From positions 45,384 to 76,541 of the forward strand of contig DIXJ01000008.1 of the NCBI GenBank assembly GCA_002436015.1: a DNA stretch of 31,158 bases, in the 5' to 3' direction. Each line of letters starts with the position of its first letter. Position 1 is the first letter of the stretch. The position numbers and the translations under genes are program-made. The notes under the pieces were generated by a model. The model searched no databases. It was not told the DNA's origin and saw only the letters and a program-made list of their open reading frames with translations. Source of the DNA: Synergistaceae bacterium UBA6083 (GTDB taxonomy: Bacteria; Synergistota; Synergistia; Synergistales; 79-D21). Below are positions 31,136 through 31,158 of the stretch, piece after piece.

Positions 31136-31158
31136 TGGGGTCAGACCTTGAATCTGAC
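31136..31158 (+). repeat. Dispersed repeat copy G, at the window end
   Basis: TGGGGTCAGACCTTGAATCT followed by GAC; the first 20 bases are identical to copy E on the minus strand. GTCAGA (31140-31145) and TCTGAC (31153-31158) make a small hairpin. It begins 10 bases past the ABC-F stop codon, with the GGGG end nearest the stop, and is cut by the window end. Confidence 0.8.

Noticed and set aside
1..31158. CRISPR array, tRNA or rRNA genes, integrase or transposase
   Set aside because: No regularly spaced repeats, no tRNA-like cloverleaf noticed in the spacers and no transposase or integrase motifs in any supported gene.

Overview
This is a GC-rich window (protein-coding DNA clearly above 60% GC, with AT-rich intergenic islands) from a Gram-negative-type, probably strictly anaerobic bacterium. 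The envelope genes (lytic transglycosylase, L,D-transpeptidase, lipoprotein, nucleotide-sugar genes), the superoxide reductase and the weight on amino-acid transport and catabolism fit an amino-acid-fermenting anaerobe. My best guess is Synergistota, with Thermodesulfobacteriota as an alternative. No rRNA, tRNA or ribosomal protein is present to settle this.

Layout. (1) 37-7700, minus strand: a compact seven-gene operon with a GltS-type Na+/glutamate-family transporter, two tandem ornithine cyclodeaminase/mu-crystallin paralogues, a DMT (EamA) transporter, an MFS transporter, RidA and a glutamate-forming-type saccharopine dehydrogenase. (2) 8180-10049, plus strand: a divergent RpiR-family regulator followed by a D-2-hydroxyacid dehydrogenase; the 479-bp divergent spacer has recognisable promoters and repeated TGAAAGA half-sites. 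(3) 10046-11454, minus: a TupA-like ATP-grasp protein and an L,D-transpeptidase. (4) 11586-15750, minus: a simple-sugar-type ABC transporter (dual ATPase, two permeases, a small membrane protein); its probable binding protein (DUF3798 type) lies at 17980-19173, beyond a plus-strand lipoprotein and an alpha/beta hydrolase. (5) 19315-19710: a class II superoxide reductase with its own promoter and terminator. (6) 19939-28956: an envelope/sugar region. It holds a DUF2993-like secreted protein, FdtA-like isomerase, FdtB-like aminotransferase and NeuD-like acetyltransferase, a beta-keto acid cleavage enzyme overlapping a family 2 glycosyltransferase, and a minus-strand operon of lytic transglycosylase, metallophosphoesterase, unknown protein, RmlB and RmlA. 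Together, RmlA, RmlB, FdtA, FdtB and the acetyltransferase could make a dTDP-3-acetamido-3,6-dideoxyhexose. (7) 29096-31126, plus: an ABC-F ATPase.

The most unusual feature is a dispersed short repeat family (core GGGGTCAGGTCTTGAATT or GGGGTCAGACCTTGAATC) found at seven places. Five of the six single copies lie at or within about 15 bases of a stop codon in one orientation (GGGG end nearest the stop); one of these supplies the stop codon of the RpiR gene. The seventh is a perfect 31-bp inverted repeat (63 bp in all) inserted in frame in the ABC-F gene. Both ends of the window fall in copies, so the sequence may be a contig broken at these repeats. The pattern resembles REP elements mobilised by RAYT transposases, but no transposase gene is present here.
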